DNA of 64,000 nucleotides from positions 25,593 through 89,592 of the forward strand of contig JAHJIQ010000013.1 of assembly GCA_018823285.1 (NCBI GenBank), written 5' to 3'. Position 1 is the stretch's first letter, and each line of letters begins with the position of its first letter. The DNA is from Pseudomonadota bacterium. GTDB lineage: Bacteria > Desulfobacterota > Desulfobulbia > Desulfobulbales > JAGXFP01. Positions 7,862 to 17,000 of the stretch are shown in pieces. Made by a program: the position numbers and the translations under genes. Below the pieces are notes generated by a model. The model searched no databases. It was not told where the DNA came from and saw only the letters and a list, made by a program, of their open reading frames with translations.

Positions 7862-10013
7862 CTTAACCAGAAAACCATTCACCGCCCCGGGGAGTTTTGC
7901 CGACACCAGAACCGTCAGCGGCGGAGTCTGCGAGATGTGCTTCTGGCGCTGCCAGCTGATCGGCAAAGTCCGCGACAACCGGCTGGTCAAACTCGAAGGC
8001 AACCCCAAGAGCATCGAGAACGGCAAAAGCATCTGCGCCCGCGGCAACGCCGGCATCCAGCTGCTGTACGATCCGGACCGGCTTAAATACCCGCTGAAGA
8101 ATGTCGGCAAACGCGGCGCCCCGAAATGGAAACGGATCAGCTGGGAAGAGGCTCTCGACGAAAGCGCCGAAAAACTGAAGACGATCCAGAAAAAATACGG
8201 CCCCCACTCGGTGGCCCTTTTCCCCCATGGCGCCTCGGCCTTCTACCCCCTGCAGTACTTTGAGTTCACCGGCACCCCCAATATCAGCGAAGCGTCATTC
8301 TACCAATGTCGCGGAGTCCGGGACATGGCCTACATGACCACTTTCGGGTTTGCACCGGGAGAGAATGTCGACATGGCCAACGCGAAGGCGATTCTCCTGA
8401 TCGGCACCCACCTGGGGGAAAATGTCCACGTTTCCCACCTGAAACAATATTTGAAGGGGCTTGAAAACGGCGCCAAGCTGATCGTTCTCGACCCCCGTTT
8501 CTCGGCCGCCGCCAGCAAGGCCGATATCTGGGTGGCCATCAAACCAGGCACCGACACCGCCTTTCTGCAGGCGGTCATGAACCGGCTGATCACCACCGGC
8601 AAATATGACAAGGAGTTTGTGGCCAGGAGCTGCACCGGCTTTCAGGAATTCAAGGAAAGCATGAGCCACGCCACTCCGGAGTGGGCGGCCGAAACCTGCG
8701 ACGTACCGGTGGCACAGGTCCTCCAGGTTGCCGACCTGCTCGGCGCTTCCCTGCCGAACGTTTCAGTCCATCCCGGGCGGCATACCACCTGGTACGGCAC
8801 CGATTTTCAACGGCTGCGGGCCCAGGCCTGCCTGACCGCAATTCTCGGCGCTTACGGGGTCCCCGGCGGCCTGATCAGGCCGAAAGGCATGAAGCTCGGC
8901 AAAAAGGGCTGGGGACACGGGGTCTTTGCCGAAGACTGCGATCTCTCCACCTTCTGGCCTTTCCACCCGCCCGGAACCCCGACCGACGCCATCCGGGAGA
9001 CCACCCTGACCGAGAAGCCGTATCCGATCAAGGCGTGGATTGCCTGGGGACAGAATCCGATCCAGACCATCCCCGATCAGCGGAGGACCATCGAAGCCCT
9101 GCAGAAGGTTGATTTCGTGATGGTCACCGATGTCATGCCGATGGACATCACCATGTATGCGGATATCCTGCTGCCGGAGAAAAGCTATCTGGAAAGATAC
9201 GACTACGTCAAGACCGGCATGCAGTGGAACCCGGCCGACAAACCGCAGCAGTTCATAACCGCCAGGATGCCGCTGGTCGAGCCGATGTTCGAGCGCAAGG
9301 ACTCGGTCTGGATCATCAACGAACTGGCGAAAAGAATGGGTTACGGCGACAAGATCCCGGTCAACTCCATCGAAGAGCATGTCGATATCCGCCTGGCGGA
9401 GGCCAAACTTTCCATCGCGGCCCTGAAAAAACTGGACGGCATCTACCTGCAGGATGGCAAGTCACCATACGCTCCTGCCGGGAAGCGTGAGTTCGAATTC
9501 GAGACCGACAGCGGCAAGGTCGAATTGTATTCGGAACAGGTTGTCGACAACAATTTCCCGGGCTCCCCGGCCTATGTTGCCACCGAAGAGGTTCCGGCCG
9601 GCTTTGCCCGTCTGGTTTACGGCCGATCTCCGGTCCACAGCTTCAGCCGGACCCAGAACAACAGCTGGCTGCATCATGAAATGCCGGAAAATCCTCTCTG
9701 GCTCAATGACCAATCCGCCGCAAAAATGGGCCTCAAGGACGGCGACCGGGTGATGCTGATCAACCAGGACGGCATTCAATCCAGGAACAGCACGGTGGTC
9801 AAGGTGACCCCGGGGATCCGGAAAGATACCGTGTACCTCGCCCATGGTTACGGCGCGATGAACCCGGAACTCACCGTCGGCAAAGGGCAGGGAATCGATG
9901 ACCAGGCGGTGATCACCAGATTTGCCATCGACCCGGAAACCGGCGCCACCGGCATGCGGACCAGCTTCGTCAAGGTCATCAAGGACGGAAGGACCCTGGA
10001 AATACCGGCCTGA
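7764..10013 (+). CDS. Tat-exported molybdopterin oxidoreductase, thiosulfate/polysulfide reductase (PhsA/PsrA) type
   Basis: The 749-residue catalytic subunit belongs to the DMSO-reductase superfamily. The N-terminus carries a Tat signal (TRRKFLQTASLAAASVPLA, residues 6-24) ending near ARAEQ. A [4Fe-4S] site follows: CEMCFWRC at about 54-61 and CARG near 92. Then come molybdopterin-binding regions (ILLIGTHLGENVHVSH; KLIVLDPRFSAAASKADIWV) and the C-terminal cofactor-capping domain from about residue 610 (ARLVYGRSPVHSFSRTQNN). Size and order fit PhsA/PsrA/SreA enzymes that reduce thiosulfate, polysulfide or sulfur in the periplasm; arsenate or another oxyanion cannot be excluded from sequence alone. 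The start at ATG 7764 has a strong GGAGGGAG site. The partner ferredoxin follows after 49 bases. Confidence 0.88.
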   Translation: MSYNLTRRKFLQTASLAAASVPLAKIARAEQSSLTRKPFTAPGSFADTRTVSGGVCEMCFWRCQLIGKVRDNRLVKLEGNPKSIENGKSICARGNAGIQLLYDPDRLKYPLKNVGKRGAPKWKRISWEEALDESAEKLKTIQKKYGPHSVALFPHGASAFYPLQYFEFTGTPNISEASFYQCRGVRDMAYMTTFGFAPGENVDMANAKAILLIGTHLGENVHVSHLKQYLKGLENGAKLIVLDPRFSAAASKADIWVAIKPGTDTAFLQAVMNRLITTGKYDKEFVARSCTGFQEFKESMSHATPEWAAETCDVPVAQVLQVADLLGASLPNVSVHPGRHTTWYGTDFQRLRAQACLTAILGAYGVPGGLIRPKGMKLGKKGWGHGVFAEDCDLSTFWPFHPPGTPTDAIRETTLTEKPYPIKAWIAWGQNPIQTIPDQRRTIEALQKVDFVMVTDVMPMDITMYADILLPEKSYLERYDYVKTGMQWNPADKPQQFITARMPLVEPMFERKDSVWIINELAKRMGYGDKIPVNSIEEHVDIRLAEAKLSIAALKKLDGIYLQDGKSPYAPAGKREFEFETDSGKVELYSEQVVDNNFPGSPAYVATEEVPAGFARLVYGRSPVHSFSRTQNNSWLHHEMPENPLWLNDQSAAKMGLKDGDRVMLINQDGIQSRNSTVVKVTPGIRKDTVYLAHGYGAMNPELTVGKGQGIDDQAVITRFAIDPETGATGMRTSFVKVIKDGRTLEIPA

Positions 10014-10062
10014 ACATCCGGCGCAATGAATAACTGATCAACAATCAAAGGGAGGAATCACC

Positions 10063-10827
10063 TTGAAACAATATGGAATGGTTATCGACCTCGAAAAATG
10101 CATCGGCTGCCATGCCTGTGCGGTTGCCTGCAAAGCGGAATGGGACGTCCCGGCCGACAAGGGCAGGAACTGGGTGAAGAGACTGGGACCGAGCAATACC
10201 CCCCATGGACTCGCCTCAACCTACTATCCGGGGTTATGCAATCATTGCGACCAGCCAGCCTGTGTGGCCGTGTGCCCGGCGGATCCGGTTGCAATGACCT
10301 TCACCGAAGCCGGGACCGGTAAAACCAAAACCATGGAAGTCGCCGCCACCTGGAAAGACCCGTTTGACGGCACCGTCCAGATCGACAAGGAAAGATGTCT
10401 TGGCTGCGGCGCCTGCGCCGATGCCTGCCCGTACAGCGCCCGTTACGTCAATCCGGCACTGGGCGAAGACGGCAAAGCCGACAAATGCACCTTCTGCGTG
10501 GAAAGAGTGGCCGCCGGCCTCGAACCGGCCTGTGTCCAGACCTGTCTGGCCGGAGCCCGGATCTTCGGTGATCTGAACGACCCGAAATCAGAGGTGGCAA
10601 AGTATGTAAAAAAAGGCGCCGTCAAAATGGAATCTGATGCGGTAAAAATCGGCCCGAACGTGAGGTATTTCGGCAACCGAAGGGATCTTCACCTGCTCAC
10701 CGAAAGCAGCACCCCGCAGGTGATGCCGGAAGCCTCGATGAGGAGAATCATGATGGCAAAAATGCTCCGCCCCCTGACGAAAAAAGCCGGGACCAAAAAT
10801 GGTCTGCTGGGCATCCTGACCGGATGA
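10063..10827 (+). CDS. Four-cluster ferredoxin electron-transfer subunit (PhsB/DmsB type)
   Basis: This 254-residue subunit has four cysteine groups: CIGCHACAVAC, CNHCDQPACVAVC, CLGCGACADAC and CTFCVERVAAGLEPACVQTC. That is the 16-Cys arrangement of PhsB/PsrB/DmsB proteins, which pass electrons between a quinol-oxidising anchor and the molybdenum subunit. It has no signal peptide and would be exported with its Tat-carrying partner. The start is TTG at 10063, well placed after GGGAGG. The last 60 residues (SSTPQVMPEASMRRIMM...) are a family-typical basic tail. No NrfD/PsrC-type membrane anchor follows; a terminator comes about 90 bases after the stop, so the quinone-side partner must be encoded elsewhere. 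Confidence 0.9.
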   Translation: MKQYGMVIDLEKCIGCHACAVACKAEWDVPADKGRNWVKRLGPSNTPHGLASTYYPGLCNHCDQPACVAVCPADPVAMTFTEAGTGKTKTMEVAATWKDPFDGTVQIDKERCLGCGACADACPYSARYVNPALGEDGKADKCTFCVERVAAGLEPACVQTCLAGARIFGDLNDPKSEVAKYVKKGAVKMESDAVKIGPNVRYFGNRRDLHLLTESSTPQVMPEASMRRIMMAKMLRPLTKKAGTKNGLLGILTG

Positions 10828-10918
10828 CATGGAGCGAAAGCGAAAGTCGAGAACTTCTTATCAAATGAAACAGATATCAATTTCCCCCTGATACGCCCCA
10901 TTCAATGACAAACGACCT

Positions 10919-10962
10919 AAGGCCACTCGATCCCCCCCCTGATCCGAGTGGCCTTTTTTTTT
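10919..10962 (+). terminator. Rho-independent terminator after the molybdoenzyme operon
   Basis: AAGGCCACTCG (10919-10929) pairs perfectly with CGAGTGGCCTT (10945-10955), and the stem runs directly into a run of nine T. This is a textbook intrinsic terminator for the chaperone/molybdoenzyme/ferredoxin transcript. The rest of 10828-11163 holds no gene that I can support. Confidence 0.93.
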
Positions 10963-11163
10963 GATGGAGAAAACCCAATCAGTATCAGCACAAATTCGGA
11001 GCAATAAAGACTCATCGCCCCGCACGCACTGATAATTGCTCCTTCAGGGCAAAAGGTATTTTTCCCGTAGTCCTGAAGCTTTCAATTCAGGAGCGATCTC
11101 TCTACAATTTAATGAAAGGCTTTGGCAGTCAGACCGGCTTCACCATAACAAGGGGGCAATATC

Positions 11164-11379
11164 ATGATTTCTGCAGCACGTTCCGTCAAAAAATCTTTTC
11201 TCCTCGACCTTTTTCATCAATGCCCGCGCGGCTCCAATACGGTTAATCAAGGTTGCCCGCTCTTCAACGTGAGAAAACTTACCCCGGAAAACAAGGCCAT
11301 CTACATCGAAAAGCTGTCCGATCTCCAGATGAACAACATTATTGAACATCATCTGCATTGTGTCAGCAAACCCGATTGA
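11164..11379 (+). CDS. Small conserved-looking Cys/His-containing protein
   Basis: This 71-residue protein has CPRGSNTVNQGCPLFNVRKL in the middle and ends in IIEHHLHCVSK. The spacing Cys...Cys-Pro...His-His...Cys suggests a small metal- or redox-binding protein. Similar short proteins with a CP-x-RG core and a terminal HHxxC occur in Desulfobacterota genomes (recalled, not searched). A good AAGGGGG ribosome site lies 7 bases before the ATG, which favours this frame over an overlapping one on the other strand. It is a single gene, 200 bases downstream of the terminator and convergent with the HTH gene. Function unknown. Confidence 0.6.
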   Translation: MISAARSVKKSFLLDLFHQCPRGSNTVNQGCPLFNVRKLTPENKAIYIEKLSDLQMNNIIEHHLHCVSKPD

Positions 11380-11439
11380 CACTCTCTTTTTGCTTTGCGG
11401 GAATTATTTTCAACGCTTCCCCATCACCAAAAGCAACAA

Positions 11440-11865
11440 CTACTCGGATCCTTTAATCTCTTCAAGGTCGGAAATCAGGGCTTTGAACACATCACACCCC
11501 TTACAGATCTCCATTTTTTCCTTCCAGCTTTTCTGAATTTTGCATTCGCATATGGTTCCGTTAATGAACCAGCAGAACTTTCCGGCGTCAAATTCCCAGG
11601 CTGGGCAATTTTTTTTCCGGTCGGGGGGGCATTTCTTGATCACCCAGCACGGTTTTCGGGAATCAAAACTCTGTCTGAGATTGCCCAGAAGAAAGTAAAG
11701 CTGCCGCTCCACATGGGTCGGAATATTCCGCCACCCCTGCTCATAGCTGTGAATGGCCTTCAAGGAAGTCCCCAGCAATTCTGCAATCTGCTTCTGGGTC
11801 TTGTTCAGTTTTTTCCGATAATAGATAAACTCTTCGTTGTCCACTCCGACTCTCCATGGCCCCAC
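11440..11865 (-). CDS. HTH (Xre-like) regulator with Cys/Trp-rich C-terminal domain
   Basis: The 141 residues begin with a helix-turn-helix: KLNKTQKQIAELLGTSLKAI (about 19-38) followed by HSYEQGWRNIP. The second half is rich in Cys and Trp: PCWVIKKCP, CPAWEF, CWFINGTICEC and ICKGC, nine cysteines in about 60 residues. This suggests an Fe-S or zinc site that could sense redox or metal state. The HTH places it among Xre-type DNA-binding proteins; the target is unknown. A GTG at 11844 (residue 8) is an alternative start. It stands alone between the small Cys protein (convergent) and an intergenic repeat; 11866-12244 has no other gene and holds repeat B copy 2. Confidence 0.75.
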   Translation of the reverse strand: MGPWRVGVDNEEFIYYRKKLNKTQKQIAELLGTSLKAIHSYEQGWRNIPTHVERQLYFLLGNLRQSFDSRKPCWVIKKCPPDRKKNCPAWEFDAGKFCWFINGTICECKIQKSWKEKMEICKGCDVFKALISDLEEIKGSE

Positions 11866-12119
11866 AGTCTTATCCCGTGGGAGGCATCAACCAAAACACC
11901 GGAACAACCGGCGCACAATTTCAACAAGACCTCCTTTATAACACAATATCAATAATTAATCCCATGAAAACGGCAAGGGGAACCAGGTTCTTCCCGGTTG
12001 GAATGGACCGACAAAACAATCTCCGCCGCGGCAGAGAACAAACAGCACGGGATTTGAAACCGGGAAGGCATGAACATGAAAAAGCGATACGTTTACCCCC
12101 GTTGCGGGCTGGAGGCTCT

Positions 12120-12159
12120 AAGCCTCTCGCTGTTCGCTATCTGCTGCGGGGAGTTTCAA
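12120..12159 (+). repeat. Dispersed repeat B, copy 2
   Basis: This is the inverted partner of 343-382, with 36 of 40 positions identical by eye. The bases just upstream form a small GAGGCT/AGCCTC hairpin (12113-12127). It lies in the 379-base gap between the HTH gene and the beta-propeller gene. Confidence 0.6.
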
Positions 12160-12244
12160 TCAAGGTCGGAAAGCGGATCTGATGATGATTAATCCGCCCG
12201 GACAACCATGAAAGAGTTATGCCCGGATCTCTTTCCGGATTTCT

Positions 12245-13750
12245 TTAAGGTTTTTTCTCATCAGGCTCGGCAGGATTCCGGGCTGAAGCCGGATCTGGGG
12301 CAAGGGACATCAGAAACAGTTCGTACCCTTTGCCTTTCCGCACGATTGCACCATTGGCTCCGGCAGGAAACCCCGGTGAATTTGTCAGACCGGCAAGCAC
12401 TTTCCGCTGCTCTTTTCCGAAAGTCATTACCGGCGTGCGTTCGTTCACAGCACCATCGGTAAAAACAGCCTCATCAACAGTTTTCAAATCCGGACTCATT
12501 TTGAAAACCACAATATCTCCCTCTCCTTCTTTGCGGATTTCCCGGGCACTTCCAAGCAAACCGGAAATTGTGGTCGAGTCGGTGTCACCACCGATGTATA
12601 CCCCCGAATCATCCTGGGAAATCAAACTAAATGCCCAATCCCTGCCACCACCTCCCAGGAAGGTCGATGCGAGCAGCTTTTCAAAATTGGCGCTGATCCG
12701 GCTGACAAAGATATCCGCCTCCCCATTGAAACTCTCGTCAAAGGAGCCGGAAGTTACCGGAAAATCAGATGACAAGGTCAGACCGGTCACATAGAAACTG
12801 CCATCCTTGCCGGGAGCAAGTGAGTTAACCACATCATGGCCGCTGCCGCCCAACAGAACTGCGGCCGACATATTCTCCAGATCGGCGTCAAACCTGGCAA
12901 TAAAACCATTGCCGTTTGAGTCCGCAGGATTTACAGCAAAGGGGTTGGCCGAAACCGGGAAATCCTGCGAATCGGTGAACCCGGCCACAATCACATCGCC
13001 TGATTCTTCTACCGTTAATCCCCGGGCCAGTTCCCAGCCCATTCCCCCGAGGAAAGAGATGCGCAAAATATTCAGGCTGCCGGCCAGCCGGGCCACAAAA
13101 ATATCGGCCGGCCCGCCATTATAGCTCCTGTCCCAACCTGGTCCGGACGAAGGAAAAGTTGCTGAATTTGCCTGGCCCACAAGATACAGACTGCCATCAT
13201 GACTCCCTGCCAGGGCGAGCCCTTTGCCGGGACCCAGCAGACTGACACCCTCAAGATGTTTGAGAGCGTTGTCGATCCTGGCAACAAAGACTGCCTGGTC
13301 TTTCAGAAGAGGCCGTCCGGCGCCGGGAACATTGGATACGGTGGTGAAATCAGACGAATTTGTACTGCCGGTCAGAACAAGAGTGCCATCCCGATCGACC
13401 ATAATCGCCCTGACCCATTCAGCCCCGCCACCACCCAGAAAAGTCACGGTAAGGAGAACTGAAGAGAGGCCGTCGAATTTTGCAATGAAGATGTCGCTCG
13501 GGCCGCCGTTATAGGTTGAATCATAGGCATCCCGGGAGACTGTCATTCCGGACGAAGCGGACCCCGCCAGATAGATGAACCCCTGACTGTCCACCGCCAG
13601 TGCATGGCTCGGCACATCAAAGTCGGGGGTGTCAACCGGCCCCAAAAGGGCGGCAAAATCCGGTCCGGCTAAAGCCACTCCCGACAATGCCGGAAACAGG
13701 ACGGCAAGCAGTAGCAGAGTTATCGAAAGCCTTTTCCAGCACAACAGCAT
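12245..13750 (-). CDS. Secreted SBBP-repeat beta-propeller protein
   Basis: The 501-residue protein has a clear signal peptide (about residues 1-28, LLLLAVLFPALSGVALA). Repeated blades follow, each with a VDxxGxxYLAG-like strand and a TFLGG(G)GxDW-like loop, about 50-55 residues apart, for example DSQGFIYLAGSASS, DRDGTLVLTGSTNS and GKDGSFYVTGLTLS. These are SBBP (beta-propeller) repeats found in secreted and surface proteins of deltaproteobacteria. About seven or eight blades are recognisable. The protein carries no enzyme motif. It lies just after the repeat-rich spacer downstream of the 3867-residue protein, whose N-terminal propellers are of the same kind, so a related surface role is plausible. 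Confidence 0.8.
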   Translation of the reverse strand: MLLCWKRLSITLLLLAVLFPALSGVALAGPDFAALLGPVDTPDFDVPSHALAVDSQGFIYLAGSASSGMTVSRDAYDSTYNGGPSDIFIAKFDGLSSVLLTVTFLGGGGAEWVRAIMVDRDGTLVLTGSTNSSDFTTVSNVPGAGRPLLKDQAVFVARIDNALKHLEGVSLLGPGKGLALAGSHDGSLYLVGQANSATFPSSGPGWDRSYNGGPADIFVARLAGSLNILRISFLGGMGWELARGLTVEESGDVIVAGFTDSQDFPVSANPFAVNPADSNGNGFIARFDADLENMSAAVLLGGSGHDVVNSLAPGKDGSFYVTGLTLSSDFPVTSGSFDESFNGEADIFVSRISANFEKLLASTFLGGGGRDWAFSLISQDDSGVYIGGDTDSTTISGLLGSAREIRKEGEGDIVVFKMSPDLKTVDEAVFTDGAVNERTPVMTFGKEQRKVLAGLTNSPGFPAGANGAIVRKGKGYELFLMSLAPDPASARNPAEPDEKKP

Positions 13751-13778
13751 AAATGCAGCCTCATCTGTTTTTTTCCCT

Positions 13779-14004
13779 TCGGGTATATGCCTCGGTGTCT
13801 CGCTTGCTCGCTTTCGCCCGGGGGCATAAGTTTCGTATAAGCAGGCACGCTGCTTAACTTAACTAATCAGTACGAGCAGGCGAGCTGCTCAACTGGAGCT
13901 TTTCACCCTTCGGGTATAAGTTTCGTACGAGCAGGCGAGCTGCTCAACTGGAGCTTTTCACCCTTCGGGTATAAGTTTCGTACGAGCAGGCGAGCTGCTC
14001 AACT
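13779..14004. repeat. Repeat A cluster with a 55-bp perfect tandem repeat
   Basis: Two identical 55-base units (13871-13925 and 13926-13980) are followed by 24 bases of a third (13981-14004). Each unit contains the palindrome GAGCAGGCGAGCTGCTC and the segment CACCCTTCGGGTATAAG. The preceding part, 13779-13870, is a variant with AGCAGGCACGCTGCT. The same material recurs inverted at 32637-32706 and 36475-36602, with a short piece at 45196-45213. It fills the gap between the giant FN3 gene and the propeller gene. No coding capacity and no spacer variation are present, so this is a REP/MITE-like intergenic repeat rather than a CRISPR array. Confidence 0.85.
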
Positions 14005-14009
14005 CAGCT

Positions 14010-17000
14010 TTATCTGCAGGTCGTATCATCCAGCCCGCCTCCGCCGATCACATCGGTAGTGGCGGAATCTTCGTTGCTGTAAGCTGAATAACTGGTATGC
14101 CCGTCACGATGCGCCCTGACTCTGTAGGTATAGGTAGCACCCGGATCCAGGGTGGTCGTGTCGATATACCCGACACTTCCCGGCCCGACCTCGGCAATCT
14201 TGATAAATTGCCCGCCGAAGATCATCTTTTCGATCTCATAGCCCTCTTCATCAGCCGCGTTATCAGTCCAGACCAGACTGATTTTTCTTGAACCGCCCGC
14301 TGTTGCGGTCAGGACCGGAGCCGCCGGATTGGTCAGCTCATTGACCTTTGCGGTGTAGAGATTGTCCCAGGCCGGGCAACTCGTCTCCTTGAAGGCCCGG
14401 ACCTGATAATAATAATCCGTCGAGGCGGCCAGGTTGTCGGAGTCACGGTAAATGGTCGCAACCTCTGAATTGATCCGGAAATCATCGATCACCGCCTGCA
14501 AAGATACCCCCGCTTCGCTCTGGTGAGCAAACTGACGGATGGCGACAAAGGAGGGAACCGCTCCCGGATCGGCGCCGGCTTTAGAGAGTATGGCCTGCCA
14601 GCCCCTGGCCTGCCAATCCCAGTAATAAAGGGTGTACGAAGCCCCGGCACGGATCATTCTGAACTTCCCGGCAGTATCACTGGTCACGGCAATCTGTTCG
14701 CTCATAACTCCGTTCAACAGAATTTCTGCCCGGTAATAACTGCCATTCACCTCATCAACAGCCCGATCCAGCAGAATCCTGTCCACTCCCATATTCATCT
14801 GGAGCCGCGTATGGATATGCTGATGGCTGGCCGATTCCGGAAGTGTCACTGCGGGCAGCACCCAGGTGAATTCAAGATCAAGATCGCCGCTTCCCAGGGA
14901 GGCCGGATCTGCAAGCCCCAACAGTGCCTGGTTCCAGTTGACCCCGGTGCCGGCGGTTGATGAGGATTCAAGCACCGCGGTCCCACCAGCCTCCGAGATG
15001 GCGACCGACCCGGTTTCGTCACTGAGATTAACTAGCGGCGTATAATCCCAGGCCCCAAGCCCCAGTCTACCGCCCTGCACCCACATGGAACCGATCCCGG
15101 CGGTGAAACCGTCATGATTCAGCAGACTCCCGATCTCACTGTAGTTGGTGTCCAGGGTGTCACAATCACCGGAAGCGGTCTGGTCACACCGCTCGATCCT
15201 GAAACCGGTCTCGTCACTATTGACATCCGTCCAGACCAGATCAATCCGCCGGCTGTCGTTCTGCTGGTCGTAGACCTCCGTCAAGGCCAGACCGCCCGGC
15301 GCTGTCGGCGCACCGGAAGTTGTCGCGTCGTCGGATGGGCTCGGGACTGAAACCCACTCGCCGCTCCGGACCGCCTTGACCCGGTATGAATATACAGTGT
15401 CCGGGCAGACCGAGGTGTCGCTGTAATAATCGATTCCCGCGCCGACGGTAGCGAGCTGGCTGTAGCGATTGTCCGGATCACCGTCACAGAAGGTCTTGTC
15501 CCCGGTACAACGGTCGATAACAAAACCGGTTTCCGAAGAGGTCGTGTCGTCCCAGGTCAATTCTACCCTGGTGTTTTCAACCCCGTCGGCGATCAGATTT
15601 TCCGGACCGGGAATATCGGTCGTAGCGGTTGCCGTGGAAACAAATCCGCTGTCCCAGTCGCAGGCGGCGCCATCCTTATGGGCCTGGACCCGGTAACAGT
15701 AGGTGGTATTGTACGCGAGCGCCCCGTCCGGCAAATCCGCGCCGGTATCGAGATAGGTAAAGATATCCTGTCCCGCAGTCTGACCGATCTCGTCAAAGTT
15801 CGCGCAGGTTTCATCACCCCGTTCAATTCTGAACCAGGATTCGTCGGGGTTGATGTCGTTCCAGCCCACCTGAATCGAGGACTCGGTAACTCCAATAGTG
15901 GTGCTCTGGTCCATAACCGGCTGAGAATGGAGTGCGGTGATAACCGTATCAGAATCACTGCGCAGTGAGTTCCATACTTCAACCGGAGTTGACTCCTCAG
16001 CGCCGAGGGTGATACCCATTGTCCCGGGCCCGGCAACTGCCACCATATTCACCTTCATCTGATGGTTGTACTGGGTAAAGGCGACCCGCAGGGTCGCATC
16101 GGTATAGTTCGTGGTCTCCTGGATCAGCCGCCAGTCCGGATAGGCGCCGCCCCTCAGATAATAACGGGCTCCGGCGCTTTTCAGCTCGATCTTCACCTCG
16201 TAATCGGTATTGGCGATGTACGGGGTGGCTACGATGTAACTCCGGCCGCTTGCTTTTTCGTAGACATCGATGTTTCCGAAATTCGGCCAGAACAGACCAT
16301 ATATCAGCTGGGTATAACTTGGATTGGTCGTCTGATTCATTTCCCAGCCGGCCATCAGATTATCCGACGTCGGCCCGTTTTCAGGGCGAACCTGCATGTA
16401 CAACACCATGCCCACGGTGCGGGGAAAGGTCTTTTTGGAGATCAGGGCCGCGTTCCAGGAGTTGTCGACAGAACTGAGGAGAAGCGCGTTGTTCTGGCTG
16501 ATCTGCCCGACTGCCGTATCGATTTCAACCCACTTGTCACTGTCGATCGCCGTTCCCTGGAAATCATCAAAGAACTCGGCCGAGGCCATCACTGCGGCCA
16601 TGGTTGACGGGGATGAGGTGGCCGATGGATTGCCGTAATAGAGATTCACGGCGTTCAGATTGCCGGTCACAAACCAGACCTTGGCCTGAACGCCATCCGT
16701 TTTGCTGTCGATCACATAGGGCAGTTCCAACCCGGTGTCCGCATCAACAAAGCGAAGATCGGCAAAATCCGCCAACATGTCCGAATCATACGGGATCGTG
16801 ACAAGGGCTGTCTGATTCGCCTGAAAGCCGGTAATCGCAAGAGCGCGTCTTCTGCTCCAGCTCCCGCCGCCACCGTTGCTGAATCCGTTGACCGGCAGGC
16901 CGTCGCTCTGCGCTTCGACCTTGTAGGTATAGGTCTTGCCGCTGCAGACCGTTTCGTCGGACCATGAACGCTGGTTCGGTCCGGCGTTTTTGATCTCTGT

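Noticed and set aside
13871..14004. Regular 55-bp tandem repeats that could be a CRISPR array
   Set aside because: Units are identical through their whole length with no variable spacers, only 2.4 copies exist, and no cas gene is nearby.
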